Origin: JBOGNO01 sp050747245
GTDB taxonomy: Bacteria > Acidobacteriota > Terriglobia > Acidiferrales > UBA7541
NCBI GenBank assembly: GCA_050747245.1
Contig: JBOGNO010000004.1
Coordinates: 207,909 to 271,908, forward strand
Length of the DNA stretch: 64,000 nucleotides
Reading direction: 5' to 3'
Both the position numbers and the translations under genes were made by a program. The notes beneath the pieces are model-generated. The model did no database searches, was not told the origin of the DNA, and was given only the letters and a program-made list of their open reading frames with translations. Positions 8,589 to 16,654 of the stretch are shown piece after piece (the first letter of the stretch is position 1; each line of letters starts with the position of its first letter).

Positions 8589-11500
8589 ATGCCCCTTCGC
8601 CGCCCGAACGCCCTCTTAAATTACATTTCATCGCTGCGCCGCCGCGCTCGGCTCCTGCGACGAGTGTGCACGGTAGCCGCGCTGTTCTGCGCCGGGCTGC
8701 TGACCGTGGTATGCGCGCCCGCGCACGCGCAGACCGTCGCCGCAACCGTGACGGCGGGGACAAACCCGCTCGGGGTTGGTGTGAACCCGGTGACGAATAT
8801 GATGTATGTCGCCAACAGCGGCAGCGCCAACGTGACCGTGATAAACGGGGCGACCAACGCTACCACAACCGTGGCGACGGGCAACTCGCCGCACGCGGCT
8901 GCCGTCAACCTGCTGACGAACCAGATTTACGTAGCCAATAGCGGCGACAACACCGTTTCCGTGATTGACGGAGCCACAAATACTGTGGTCGCGACCGTGC
9001 CTGTAGGTACATTCCCGAGCTGGATCGCCGTGAACCCCGCGACCAACCAAATTTATGTGACCAATAATGGCACCAACACCGTGAGCGTAATCGACGGGGT
9101 CACAAATACCGTGGCGGCGACGGTGACTGTGGGCACCACGCCCAATTCGGTGGTCGTGAACTCGGTAACCAACAAAATTTTTGAGGCGGATCAGAACAGC
9201 AATACTGTGACCGTGATTGATGGGGCGACGAACACCGTAACTGCAACCGTCACTGTCGGGACGACCCCCGTTTCCGTTGCCGTGAACCCGGTCACAAACA
9301 AGATTTACGTGGGCAATCAGGCTAGTAATACTGTCTCTGTGATTGACGGGGCGACGAACACCGTCGTCGCGACCGTTCCCGTGGGTGCAGTATCGGCATT
9401 GTTGGACGTGAACCCGGTCACAAACAAGGTTTATGTCCCCAACAATGGCGGCAACACCGTAAGCGTGATCGACGGCGCCACAAATACTGTAGTGGCGACC
9501 GTGCCTGTGGGTGCGAGCCCGAATGCAGTTGCCGTGAACCGGCTGACCAACCTGATCTACGTGGCCAATGAAAACGGTGGCAGCGTAACCGTGATTGACG
9601 GGTCGGCGAACGCCGTGACGGCTACAGTCGCCGTGGGTTCGGGGCCCACAACGCTCAACTTGAACCCGGTGACGAACAAGATTTATGTACCCAACCAAAA
9701 TACCAACAACGTGACCGTGATTGACGGCGCCACCAACGCCACCAACACTGTGGCCGTGGGCACGAATCCCATCGTGCTGGCCGTAAACCCGGTCGCCAAC
9801 CAGATTTACGTGCCCAATCAGAGCGATAACACCGTGACCGTGATTGACGGGACGGGCGTAAATTCACCCATGAATGTGACCGTGGGCGCGGCTCCTTCTA
9901 TGGCTGCCGTGAACCCACTCACCGACCGGATCTTCGTCATCAATCAGAACGACAATACTGTCTCTGTTGTGGATGGGGCCACCAACACTGTGACCGCGAC
10001 CGTGCCTGTGGGCGCGAACCCGGCTTGGGTAGTTGTGAACCCGGTGACCAACGAGATCTACGTCGCAAGTGTCAGCAGCAACAATGTGACCGTGATTGAT
10101 GGGGCGACAAACACCGTAACTGCAACAGTCGCTGTCGGGACCACCCCGGTTTCCGCTGCCGTGAACCCGGTCACAAACAAGGTTTACGTGGACAATCAGG
10201 CTAGCAATACTGTCTCTGTGATTGACGGGGCGACGAACACCGTCATCGCCACCGTTCCTGCGGGTTCAGTGTTGGCATTGTTAGCCTTGAACCCGGTCAC
10301 AAACAAGATCTATGTTCCGAATTTCAACAGCAACACCGTGACCGTGATTGACGGTGCCACTAACACTGCAGTGGCGACCGTGCCTGTTGGCACGAACCCG
10401 AATATGGTTGCTGTGAATTCGCTGACCAATAAGATCTACGTGGCCAATGCAAACGGCGGCACCGTGAGCGTGATTGACGGGGCGTCAGATACCGTCACTG
10501 CGACCCTCGCTGTGGGCACGGGGCCGACTTCGCTAGCCGTGAACCTCGTGACGAACAAGATTTACGTGGCCAATGCAAATGCAGCCAGCAATTCCGTGAC
10601 CGTGATTGACGGCACGACTAACACAACCACCACCGTGGCTGCGGGCGGGCACCCGCTTTTCCCCGCCGTGAACCCGGTGACCAACCAGATCTATGTCGCA
10701 AATCATGACAGCGCCAACGTGACCGTGCTGACCGAACAGCAGGTGCAAACGATTCCCCTGACCACAACGATCACACCCCTGTCAAACAATGAGACCGCCA
10801 ACACCACGCCCACATTTACCTTCACGGCCACTAGCACGTTCGCTCCCACGGCGCCCCCTCCCGATGCCGTGTTCTTTCAGGTGGACACCTGGCAGGGGCC
10901 GTGGGCTCCGGCCACAGCCACGAACACACCCGGGAGCTTTACGGGCACGCTTTCAACACTTCTCGTTGGCACTCACATCCTCTACGCCTATGCCACTGAC
11001 GGGCAGGATTCCATCGCAGGGTCGAATAGTAATGGCAGCCCGATAATCGGCAATATCGCAGCATACCTCTTTCTTGTGATCCCGCCCCAGCCGCCAACGA
11101 TTACCAGCGCCGCGAGCACCACGTTCACCACCGGCGTGTTCGGATCCTTCACCGTCACCACCACCGGCACCCCCACACCCAGCCTCACCAAGACGGGATT
11201 CCTGCCGAATGGCGTGACGTTCACCGATAATGGCGACGGCACCGCCACGCTTTCTGGCACATCGACTTTGGCGGGCAGTTTTCCGCTGACCATTACCGCC
11301 ACCAATATCGTGACCTCCGTGAACCAGGCCTTCACGCTGAAAGTGACCGGCCCCTTCGGCGTCGTTTCTCCCTCCGGCGTGGATTTCGGCACCGTTTTTC
11401 TGGGCGATGAACCGGCGCAGAAATTGACACTGAAAAATACCGGCGATGTGACGCTCACGGGAATTCACGTCACGCTCGTTCCCGGTCCGGGAGTGGCTTT

Positions 11501-11996
11501 CCGCGACTATCAGCTCGATGGCGAGTGCCCCGCATCGCTCGCGCCGGGGAAGAGCTGCACGCTCCGGCTTTCCTTGCACTCGGATGAAAACGGAAATCCC
11601 ACCGCCACCGTCCAGTTTGCCGATAACGCTCCGGGATCTCCCGTGCAGGTACATGTGACCGCCACGGTCATCGATCCCCACGCCGAATTCGATCCTTCGA
11701 GCCTCCAGTTCGGCGCCGTGACCGTGCACGCCAGCGTCGCGAAAACCGTCACGCTGCAAAACGAAGGAACCACCCCGCTGATCATTCCCGTTAACGGCGT
11801 CTCCATCACCGGTGCGAATTCCGGAGACTTCACGCAGAGCAATAATTGTCCGGGTTCCCTCGCCCCGGGGCACCAGTGCAAGTTCAATGTGACGTTCACT
11901 CCTACGGCGACGGGCGCGCGCTCCGCACACTTGACGGTTATGGACAATGAGCGCGGCGGTAAACAAAACGTGCACCTTTCCGGCCGCGGTAAATAG
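8589..11996 (+). CDS. Secreted 16-blade YVTN beta-propeller protein with Ig-like and ASPM/SPD2-type domains
   Basis: 1,135 residues. An unusually long basic N-region precedes a signal peptide (hydrophobic VAALFCAGLLTVVCAPAHA, about 29-47). Sixteen blades of about 42 residues fill about 50-715, each with a core like AVNPVTNKIYV followed by NTVSVIDGATNTV. Next come a linker domain, an Ig/He-PIG-like domain (about 835-922) and two domains of the ASPM-SPD2-Hydin or choice-of-anchor-D type (about 925-1020 and 1030-1135). The product is expected to be exported; such propellers usually mediate binding, and the ligand is unknown. Blades recur with a seven-blade super-period (see repeat entry). ATG is set by AGGAGAG just upstream. 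Confidence 0.9.
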   Translation: MPLRRPNALLNYISSLRRRARLLRRVCTVAALFCAGLLTVVCAPAHAQTVAATVTAGTNPLGVGVNPVTNMMYVANSGSANVTVINGATNATTTVATGNSPHAAAVNLLTNQIYVANSGDNTVSVIDGATNTVVATVPVGTFPSWIAVNPATNQIYVTNNGTNTVSVIDGVTNTVAATVTVGTTPNSVVVNSVTNKIFEADQNSNTVTVIDGATNTVTATVTVGTTPVSVAVNPVTNKIYVGNQASNTVSVIDGATNTVVATVPVGAVSALLDVNPVTNKVYVPNNGGNTVSVIDGATNTVVATVPVGASPNAVAVNRLTNLIYVANENGGSVTVIDGSANAVTATVAVGSGPTTLNLNPVTNKIYVPNQNTNNVTVIDGATNATNTVAVGTNPIVLAVNPVANQIYVPNQSDNTVTVIDGTGVNSPMNVTVGAAPSMAAVNPLTDRIFVINQNDNTVSVVDGATNTVTATVPVGANPAWVVVNPVTNEIYVASVSSNNVTVIDGATNTVTATVAVGTTPVSAAVNPVTNKVYVDNQASNTVSVIDGATNTVIATVPAGSVLALLALNPVTNKIYVPNFNSNTVTVIDGATNTAVATVPVGTNPNMVAVNSLTNKIYVANANGGTVSVIDGASDTVTATLAVGTGPTSLAVNLVTNKIYVANANAASNSVTVIDGTTNTTTTVAAGGHPLFPAVNPVTNQIYVANHDSANVTVLTEQQVQTIPLTTTITPLSNNETANTTPTFTFTATSTFAPTAPPPDAVFFQVDTWQGPWAPATATNTPGSFTGTLSTLLVGTHILYAYATDGQDSIAGSNSNGSPIIGNIAAYLFLVIPPQPPTITSAASTTFTTGVFGSFTVTTTGTPTPSLTKTGFLPNGVTFTDNGDGTATLSGTSTLAGSFPLTITATNIVTSVNQAFTLKVTGPFGVVSPSGVDFGTVFLGDEPAQKLTLKNTGDVTLTGIHVTLVPGPGVAFRDYQLDGECPASLAPGKSCTLRLSLHSDENGNPTATVQFADNAPGSPVQVHVTATVIDPHAEFDPSSLQFGAVTVHASVAKTVTLQNEGTTPLIIPVNGVSITGANSGDFTQSNNCPGSLAPGHQCKFNVTFTPTATGARSAHLTVMDNERGGKQNVHLSGRGK
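8739..10730 (+). repeat. Coding tandem repeat: 16 YVTN blades with an 879-bp higher-order period
   Basis: The basic unit is about 126 bp. On top of this, blades 5-8 match blades 12-15 more closely than their neighbours: CAATCAGGCTAG occurs at offset 879 (9318 region and 10197 region), and the blade-7 and blade-14 CTGACCAA cores at 9543 and 10422 are again exactly 879 apart. 879 bp is 293 residues, or seven blades. Confidence 0.85.
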
Positions 11997-12092
11997 CGCC
12001 GCTTCTCCGCCGCGGCGCAGACAGAACAATCTGCCTGCGCGTGGAAGTGTGCCTCGCCGCGGCCGACTGAAATGCAGCCTCGCGGTCCGCGC

Positions 12093-12128
12093 CGCGTCGA
12101 TCCCATGGTCGCCCTCCGCTACGAATGA
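12093..12128 (+). pseudogene. Fossil 3' end of an ADOP permease gene
   Basis: Eleven codons read RVDPMVALRYE followed by TGA, exactly the conserved C-terminus of the permease encoded at 5231-8104, but nothing upstream continues the permease. The central 26 bases equal 8075-8100. It is either the remnant of a second permease gene or a duplicated end left by rearrangement. Confidence 0.7.
12099..12124 (+). repeat. 26-bp perfect direct repeat, copy 2
   Basis: Identical to 8075-8100 in the permease 3' end. The two copies flank the YVTN gene. Confidence 0.85.
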
Positions 12129-12277
12129 TTCGCCCGCAGCTTGGCATTCACCGCGCCATTTTGGAGTGCGGCGGCTGGACGCCGCTTTTCTTTTCGGTAG
12201 CCTTGGAAGTGCGGCGCGTTGTTTGCGTCCCGGATGGTTTCACGGGACGGCTCGACGCCGCTTTGCCTGACTATCGC

Positions 12278-12408
12278 CGTCTGCACCCCGACGCTTCTCC
12301 TCGCGGTGGCGTTGTCGCGCCGCCTTCTTTGACTGTCATTCTGAGTCCGCCTGGGCGGACGAAGAATCTCTCCCCCTAATAACGCCCAGCGGGCGTGCCT
12401 CTCTGTTT
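12278..12408 (+). repeat. Noncoding direct repeat (about 130 bp), copy 1
   Basis: Closely matches 12710-12848: shared blocks include GTCTGCA-CCCGACGC, GTTGTCGCGCCGCCTTCT, GACTGTCATTCTGAG, GAAGAATCTCTCCCCCTA, and CGCCCAGCGGG before a final CTGTTT. A palindromic-centre element is embedded in it. Confidence 0.8.
12335..12376 (+). repeat. Palindromic-centre element, copy 1
   Basis: Fixed arms CATTCTGA and GAAGAATC surround a perfect 7-bp stem, GTCCGCC/GGCGGAC (12345-12351 and 12354-12360), with a 2-base loop. The outer ATTCT and AGAAT also pair. Two further full copies with different stems lie at 12767-12815 and 35583-35620. Confidence 0.8.
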
Positions 12409-12437
12409 AGGCTAAAAGTCGAAAAGTTAACTTGGCG

Positions 12438-12479
12438 TTTTGTCTCGATTAGAATTGGCCTCCGTCCTTTGTTTTCAAT
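12438..12479 (-). repeat. 42-bp inverted repeat, upstream copy (flanks restriction-modification gene)
   Basis: On the minus strand this reads ATTGAAAACAAA, 14 variable bases, then TCTAATCGAGACA and AAA. The same two blocks with exactly the same 14-base gap occur in the opposite orientation at 16477-16518 and 16655-16698, beyond the restriction-modification gene. This resembles a terminal or binding-site repeat of a mobile element. Confidence 0.75.
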
Positions 12480-12709
12480 AGGTTAGGTGGTGCGTTGTTT
12501 CGGTGTGTGTTGCGGGTAGAAATCGGGCCTGGAAGCGGGTTTTTCTTGGAGTTTTCAGGTGCTGCTGAAGCGTCGCGGCGGTTGTGCTCTACGGATGTTG
12601 CGCGGTCCATGCACCTCCTCCGAAAAAGTTGGAGCTAGCAACCAGTCTTAATAGTAACACGCAGGTAATGAAGGGCGAAGAGGAATGGGTGCGCCGTTTG
12701 TGTCTGCGC

Positions 12710-12848
12710 AGTCTGCAACCCGACGCCTCTCGTCGGGGCGGCGTTGTCGCGCCGCCTTCTCTGACTGTCATTCTGAGCCCCGATGACTCGTATCGGGGCG
12801 AAGAATCTCTCCCCCTATAGCGCCCAGCGGGACGTGCCTTTCTGTTTT
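12710..12848 (+). repeat. Noncoding direct repeat (about 135 bp), copy 2
   Basis: Second copy of the repeat at 12278-12408, about 430 bp further on. The stem inside it differs in sequence yet remains perfectly paired. The inverted element 12438-12479 lies between the two copies. Confidence 0.8.
12767..12815 (+). repeat. Palindromic-centre element, copy 2
   Basis: Arms CATTCTGA and GAAGAATC surround an 8-bp perfect stem, GCCCCGAT/ATCGGGGC (12777-12784 and 12792-12799), with a 7-base loop. Confidence 0.8.
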
Positions 12849-13075
12849 CCATTATTGACGCACGCCTCTTACGCGTTTTATAGCGGCCACCCGGAGTTTA
12901 CCCCGACGCTGCTTGTCGGGGCGCCCGTTTCGAGTCTGCCTCCGAGGACGAGGGGCGCGCCCTTTGGGGCGCTTCGTGCCCCGAAAATCACATCGCCAGC
13001 CCCGGCGGAGCGGGCGTGCCGTTGTCCTTTCATCCCTCGCCTGCCGAAATCAAATCTTCAATTGAGTGAATCGGC

Positions 13076-13089
13076 TATAATCCCGCGTG
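13076..13089 (+). promoter_or_regulatory. TATAAT box immediately upstream of the restriction-modification gene
   Basis: TATAAT at 13076-13081 is only 8 bases from ATG 13090 (preceded in frame by GTG 13087). A transcript from this box would start at or within a few bases of the start codon, so the mRNA may be leaderless. No -35 box is visible at normal spacing and no Shine-Dalgarno is present. Confidence 0.45.
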
Positions 13090-16000
13090 ATGCCCTTCAA
13101 AGAGTACCTCGCTGAAATCCAGCGCAATTTGGCTTCCGACATTTCGAGGGAACAGACCCACCGCCACGCACTCCAAGACCTACTCGAATCCCTCGATCCC
13201 ACCATCCAGGCATTTAACGACCCTGCTCACATTGAGGTCGGCGCACCAGATTTCACCGTTCGCCGAAAGGGAAACGCCATGAGCTTCCCTGTCGGGTGGG
13301 TCGAAACGAAGGATGTCGGCGAAGCCCTCGACCCTGTTGAGAAATCGGAACAAATGGAACGCTACTTCGGTCTTCCAAATCTCGTCCTATCGGACTACCT
13401 CGAATTCCGCTGGTACACAGACGGCAAGCGCAGGATGACGGCACGAATAGCAACCGTCGGCCGTGGACGAAAACTTCTGCGTGACCGCGAAGGCGAGGAA
13501 GCCGCCCTGTCACTCCTCACTGAGTTCCTCGGGCATAGCATAGCCTCCGCCGTCACGCCCAAGGAGTTGGCCGAACGCATGGCTCGGCTTGCTCACATCA
13601 TAAGAGGAATACTCCTGGGCACCTTCAGGGCTGAGGGCGATTCCGGATGGCTCCACAACCAGTTTCAAGCCTTTCGGGAAACTCTCATCCCCGATCTCGA
13701 GCCAGACGCATTTGCAGATATGTATGCGCAGACTATCGCCTATGGCCTGTTCGCGGCCCGCTGCCAACCTCGAACCACTCCCGAAAAATTCACACGCGCC
13801 ACCGCAGCCGAACTGATACCTCGAACAAATCCTTTTTTGCGCCGGCTCTTCCGAGAGATCGCATTCGATCTTGACGCGCGCGTAATGCCGTTTGTGGACG
13901 ACCTCGTCGCCCTGTTGTGCGATGCCGACATTGGCTCCATCATGGCTGACTTCGGGAAGCGCACAGCCAAAGAGGATCCAGTGGTACATTTCTATGAGGA
14001 TTTCCTGCAGGAATACGACCCGAAACTCCGGGAACTCCGCGGTGTTTACTATACTCCCGAGCCGGTCGTCTCATACATCGTCCGTTCAGTAGATCGCATC
14101 CTCAAGACGGAGTTCAATAAGCCGCTTGGCCTTGCCGATAGAGACGTTTTGGTTCTCGACCCAGCCTGCGGCACTGGGACGTTTCTCTACTACGTCATTC
14201 GGCACATCCATGAAGCTTTGGTCCAAGAAGGCCAAAAGGGTCAGTGGAACAGCTACGTCTCCGAAAATCTCCTTAAGCGTGTCTTCGGATTCGAGCTCCT
14301 CATGGCGCCCTACGCCGTCGCACATTTGAAACTAGGACTTCAGCTGCAAGACCTCGGCTACAAATTCGAATCGGACGAACGCCTCGGCGTATACCTCACT
14401 AACACCCTCGAAGAAGCGGCGAGGAAATCAGAAATTATCTTTGCGCAGTGGATCGCTGACGAAGCCAACGCTGCCAGCGAAATCAAACGCGACAAGCCGA
14501 TCATGGTCGTTCTCGGCAACCCACCCTACTCAGGTCATTCGGCGAATCGAAGCTGGGAGATGAAAAACGGAAAGAAGGTCCCAACATTCATCGGGGGGCT
14601 CCTGCAGGATTATTACCACGTGGATGGCAAACCCCTAGGCGAGAAGACCTCGAAATGGCTCCAAGACGATTACGTAAAGTTCATCCGCTTCGGTCAATGG
14701 CGAATCCAGCGCACTGGATACGGGATCCTCGCATTCATCACCAATCACGGTTACCTCGACAACCCCACATTCCGCGGCATGCGCCAGCAACTTATGAATG
14801 CGTTCTCAGAAATAGCCACTCTCGATCTGCACGGTAATTCGAAGAAAAAAGAAACCGCCCCCGACGGGGGGAAGGACAAAAACGTCTTTGACATTCAACA
14901 GGGTGTTGCGATCGGGCTATTTGCCAAGCAAACTCAGACAGCCTCCAAAGCCAAACTCCGACACGGGAATCTCTTCGGATTGAGAGAGTCAAAGTATAAG
15001 ACTTTGGAGGAAACAGACATCAGTGACACGCAGTGGGTCCCCCTAAACCCCTCCGCGCCCAACTTTCTATTCGTGCCACATTCCGACAAGCTCTGGGCCG
15101 AGTACGAAAAAGGCTGGAGACTCACAGAGATAATGGCCGTCAAGGGACCTGGCATGACCACAGCCCGAGATCATGTCGTGATTGACTACGAAGAAAAGCC
15201 TCTACTTCAGCGTGTCACGCTTTTTCGGGACTCTACAGATCCACTCAATGAGATTTGCAGAGCTCTCGATATACCTGAAAAGAAGGGATGGAACGCCTCT
15301 AGAGCCCGAGAAATGATCCAGAAGGAAAGGAACCTGAAGTCATTGATTTTCCCCGTCGGCTACCGGCCGTTCGACACGCGATTGATCTTCTACCACGACT
15401 CTCTCGTCTGGCGAACAGTTAAACCCGTAATGAGGCCCATGCAACACAAGGGAAACATCGGCCTACTCGCCACAAGACAGACCAAAGACAAGTGGGACGT
15501 ATTCGTGGTACGACATATGGTCACCCACAAGTCACTATCCGCCTACGACATTACGACCATTTTCCCCCTCTACCTTCTCCAGGAAAACGGAAAGTCAAGA
15601 AGCCTCTTTGATCAATCCACCAAGCGAAAACCAAATATTTTCTCTAAGGTCGCCAGCGAACTCGCTGGAAACATGAAGCTGAAACTCGAGCACGACGGAC
15701 AGGGAGACCTCCAAACCACTCTTGGACCGGAGGACATTCTTCATTACATCTACGCCGTGCTTTACTCGCCTTCCTATCGCAAACGCTACGCGGAATTCCT
15801 AAAAAGCGATTTCCCTCGCGTTCCCCTCACATCTGACAAATCGCTCTTTGTTTCGCTCGCGGCAAAAGGCGCCGAACTTGTCACACTTCATCTGCTTGAA
15901 TCGTTGAGCCTCAGCAAACTCATCACGAGATATGAACAGCCGGGAGAGCATCGCATTTCAAAAGCCCGCTACGCCGAGCCGAATTCGAAAGCAGGCATCA

Positions 16001-16236
16001 ATGCAGGCCGCGTTTATATCAACGACGCGCAATACTTTGAAGGCGTGCCGAAGGAGGCCTGGGAATTCCAAATCGGCGGCTATCAGGTCTGCGAAAAATG
16101 GCTGAAAGATCGGAAGGACCGGAAGCTCTCCTCCGACGACATTGAGCACTACCAGAGAATCGTTGTAGCCCTGAACGAAACCATTCGCATCATCCACGAA
16201 ATTGACACCATCATCCCCGGCTGGCCCCTTCCCTGA
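13090..16236 (+). CDS. Single-chain restriction-modification enzyme: PD-(D/E)XK nuclease plus N6-adenine methyltransferase (type ISP/IIG-like)
   Basis: 1,048 residues from ATG 13090. About residues 1-160 look like an Mrr-type nuclease: GAPDF, then GWVETKD giving the D...ExK pattern. The methyltransferase core follows: motif I DPACGTGTF at 357-365 and motif IV NPPY at 477-480, the adenine-N6 signature. The C-terminal half (about 640-1048) would be the target-recognition and type ISP-like C-terminal domain. No helicase motifs (Walker GxGKT, DEAH) lie between nuclease and methyltransferase, unlike full type ISP enzymes such as LlaGI that translocate on DNA. It should methylate its own site and cut foreign DNA. 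It stands alone, surrounded by repeats, which suggests acquisition by transfer. Confidence 0.85.
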   Translation: MPFKEYLAEIQRNLASDISREQTHRHALQDLLESLDPTIQAFNDPAHIEVGAPDFTVRRKGNAMSFPVGWVETKDVGEALDPVEKSEQMERYFGLPNLVLSDYLEFRWYTDGKRRMTARIATVGRGRKLLRDREGEEAALSLLTEFLGHSIASAVTPKELAERMARLAHIIRGILLGTFRAEGDSGWLHNQFQAFRETLIPDLEPDAFADMYAQTIAYGLFAARCQPRTTPEKFTRATAAELIPRTNPFLRRLFREIAFDLDARVMPFVDDLVALLCDADIGSIMADFGKRTAKEDPVVHFYEDFLQEYDPKLRELRGVYYTPEPVVSYIVRSVDRILKTEFNKPLGLADRDVLVLDPACGTGTFLYYVIRHIHEALVQEGQKGQWNSYVSENLLKRVFGFELLMAPYAVAHLKLGLQLQDLGYKFESDERLGVYLTNTLEEAARKSEIIFAQWIADEANAASEIKRDKPIMVVLGNPPYSGHSANRSWEMKNGKKVPTFIGGLLQDYYHVDGKPLGEKTSKWLQDDYVKFIRFGQWRIQRTGYGILAFITNHGYLDNPTFRGMRQQLMNAFSEIATLDLHGNSKKKETAPDGGKDKNVFDIQQGVAIGLFAKQTQTASKAKLRHGNLFGLRESKYKTLEETDISDTQWVPLNPSAPNFLFVPHSDKLWAEYEKGWRLTEIMAVKGPGMTTARDHVVIDYEEKPLLQRVTLFRDSTDPLNEICRALDIPEKKGWNASRAREMIQKERNLKSLIFPVGYRPFDTRLIFYHDSLVWRTVKPVMRPMQHKGNIGLLATRQTKDKWDVFVVRHMVTHKSLSAYDITTIFPLYLLQENGKSRSLFDQSTKRKPNIFSKVASELAGNMKLKLEHDGQGDLQTTLGPEDILHYIYAVLYSPSYRKRYAEFLKSDFPRVPLTSDKSLFVSLAAKGAELVTLHLLESLSLSKLITRYEQPGEHRISKARYAEPNSKAGINAGRVYINDAQYFEGVPKEAWEFQIGGYQVCEKWLKDRKDRKLSSDDIEHYQRIVVALNETIRIIHEIDTIIPGWPLP

Positions 16237-16262
16237 ATCCCCACCTATTTAAGTCCCGGTAC

Positions 16263-16291
16263 TTGACTTTATACTTAATCTATGCTATACT
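16263..16291 (+). promoter_or_regulatory. Sigma-70-type promoter with no intact gene behind it
   Basis: TTGACT at 16263-16268, 17-bp spacer, TATACT at 16286-16291. It points away from the restriction-modification gene into the repeat region, where no intact product is encoded. It may drive a small RNA, a tiny peptide (ATG 16353 behind AGGAGAGGAGG), or be the leftover promoter of a lost transposase. Confidence 0.55.
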
Positions 16292-16435
16292 TAGGCTATT
16301 GAAATCAAACAATTTAGCAGGAGAGGAGGCAAGGCTAATCGGGCCATTTTTCATGTTCCGCGCGAGGCCAAACCTACCTGTGGATCGGAAGCGGATGGCT
16401 CCAGCCTCCAGCCTTGAGCATCGAGCATCCAGAAT

Positions 16436-16448
16436 TCTAATCGGGACA
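16436..16448 (+). repeat. 13-bp motif TCTAATCGGGACA (isolated copy)
   Basis: Core block of the flanking element without the ATTGAAAA block; 67 bp before the next copy at 16503. Confidence 0.6.
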
Positions 16449-16476
16449 CCCTTACGAATAGAAACACATGCAACTC

Positions 16477-16518
16477 ATTGAAAACAAACAACGGGAGATC
16501 AGTCTAATCGGGACAAAT
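16477..16518 (+). repeat. 42-bp inverted repeat, downstream copy 1
   Basis: ATTGAAAACAAA (16477-16488), 14 bases, TCTAATCGGGACA (16503-16515), AAA. It is the reverse-complement counterpart of 12438-12479, with identical spacing between blocks. Confidence 0.75.
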
Positions 16519-16613
16519 GCGCGGTTTGCGCGTCTGCGCTTTTTGCACGCCGACGCAATGTGTCGAGGCCGACTCGATCCGTTCCAAATCGGGAAGGGAC
16601 CCTCCAACCAATT

Positions 16614-16626
16614 TCTAATCGAGACA
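16614..16626 (+). repeat. 13-bp motif TCTAATCGAGACA (isolated copy)
   Basis: Same core as the flanking element, lacking the ATTGAAAA block, 67 bp before the copy at 16681. Confidence 0.6.
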
Positions 16627-16654
16627 CACCCAGAAACAAGAATGGAGTCAAGTC

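Larger units (their letters stand above)
11997..13089 (+). other. Repeat-rich noncoding region between the YVTN and restriction-modification genes
   Basis: 1.09 kb without a credible gene. It contains a GC hairpin just after the YVTN stop (11996-12002 with 12012-12018, no T-run), a permease 3'-end fossil, two copies of a roughly 130-bp repeat, two palindromic-centre elements, an inverted copy of the element found beyond the restriction-modification gene, and another hairpin CCCCGAC/GTCGGGG near 12900-12920. Short open frames here lie inside the repeats and are not convincing. Confidence 0.7.

Noticed and set aside
8628..9698. 356-codon open frame on the minus strand
   Set aside because: Reverse reading of the YVTN repeats; its apparent repeats only mirror those of the plus-strand protein.
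12584..12820. 78-codon plus-strand frame
   Set aside because: Lies within the noncoding direct repeat and hairpin element; the repeat, and not a protein, explains its open frame.
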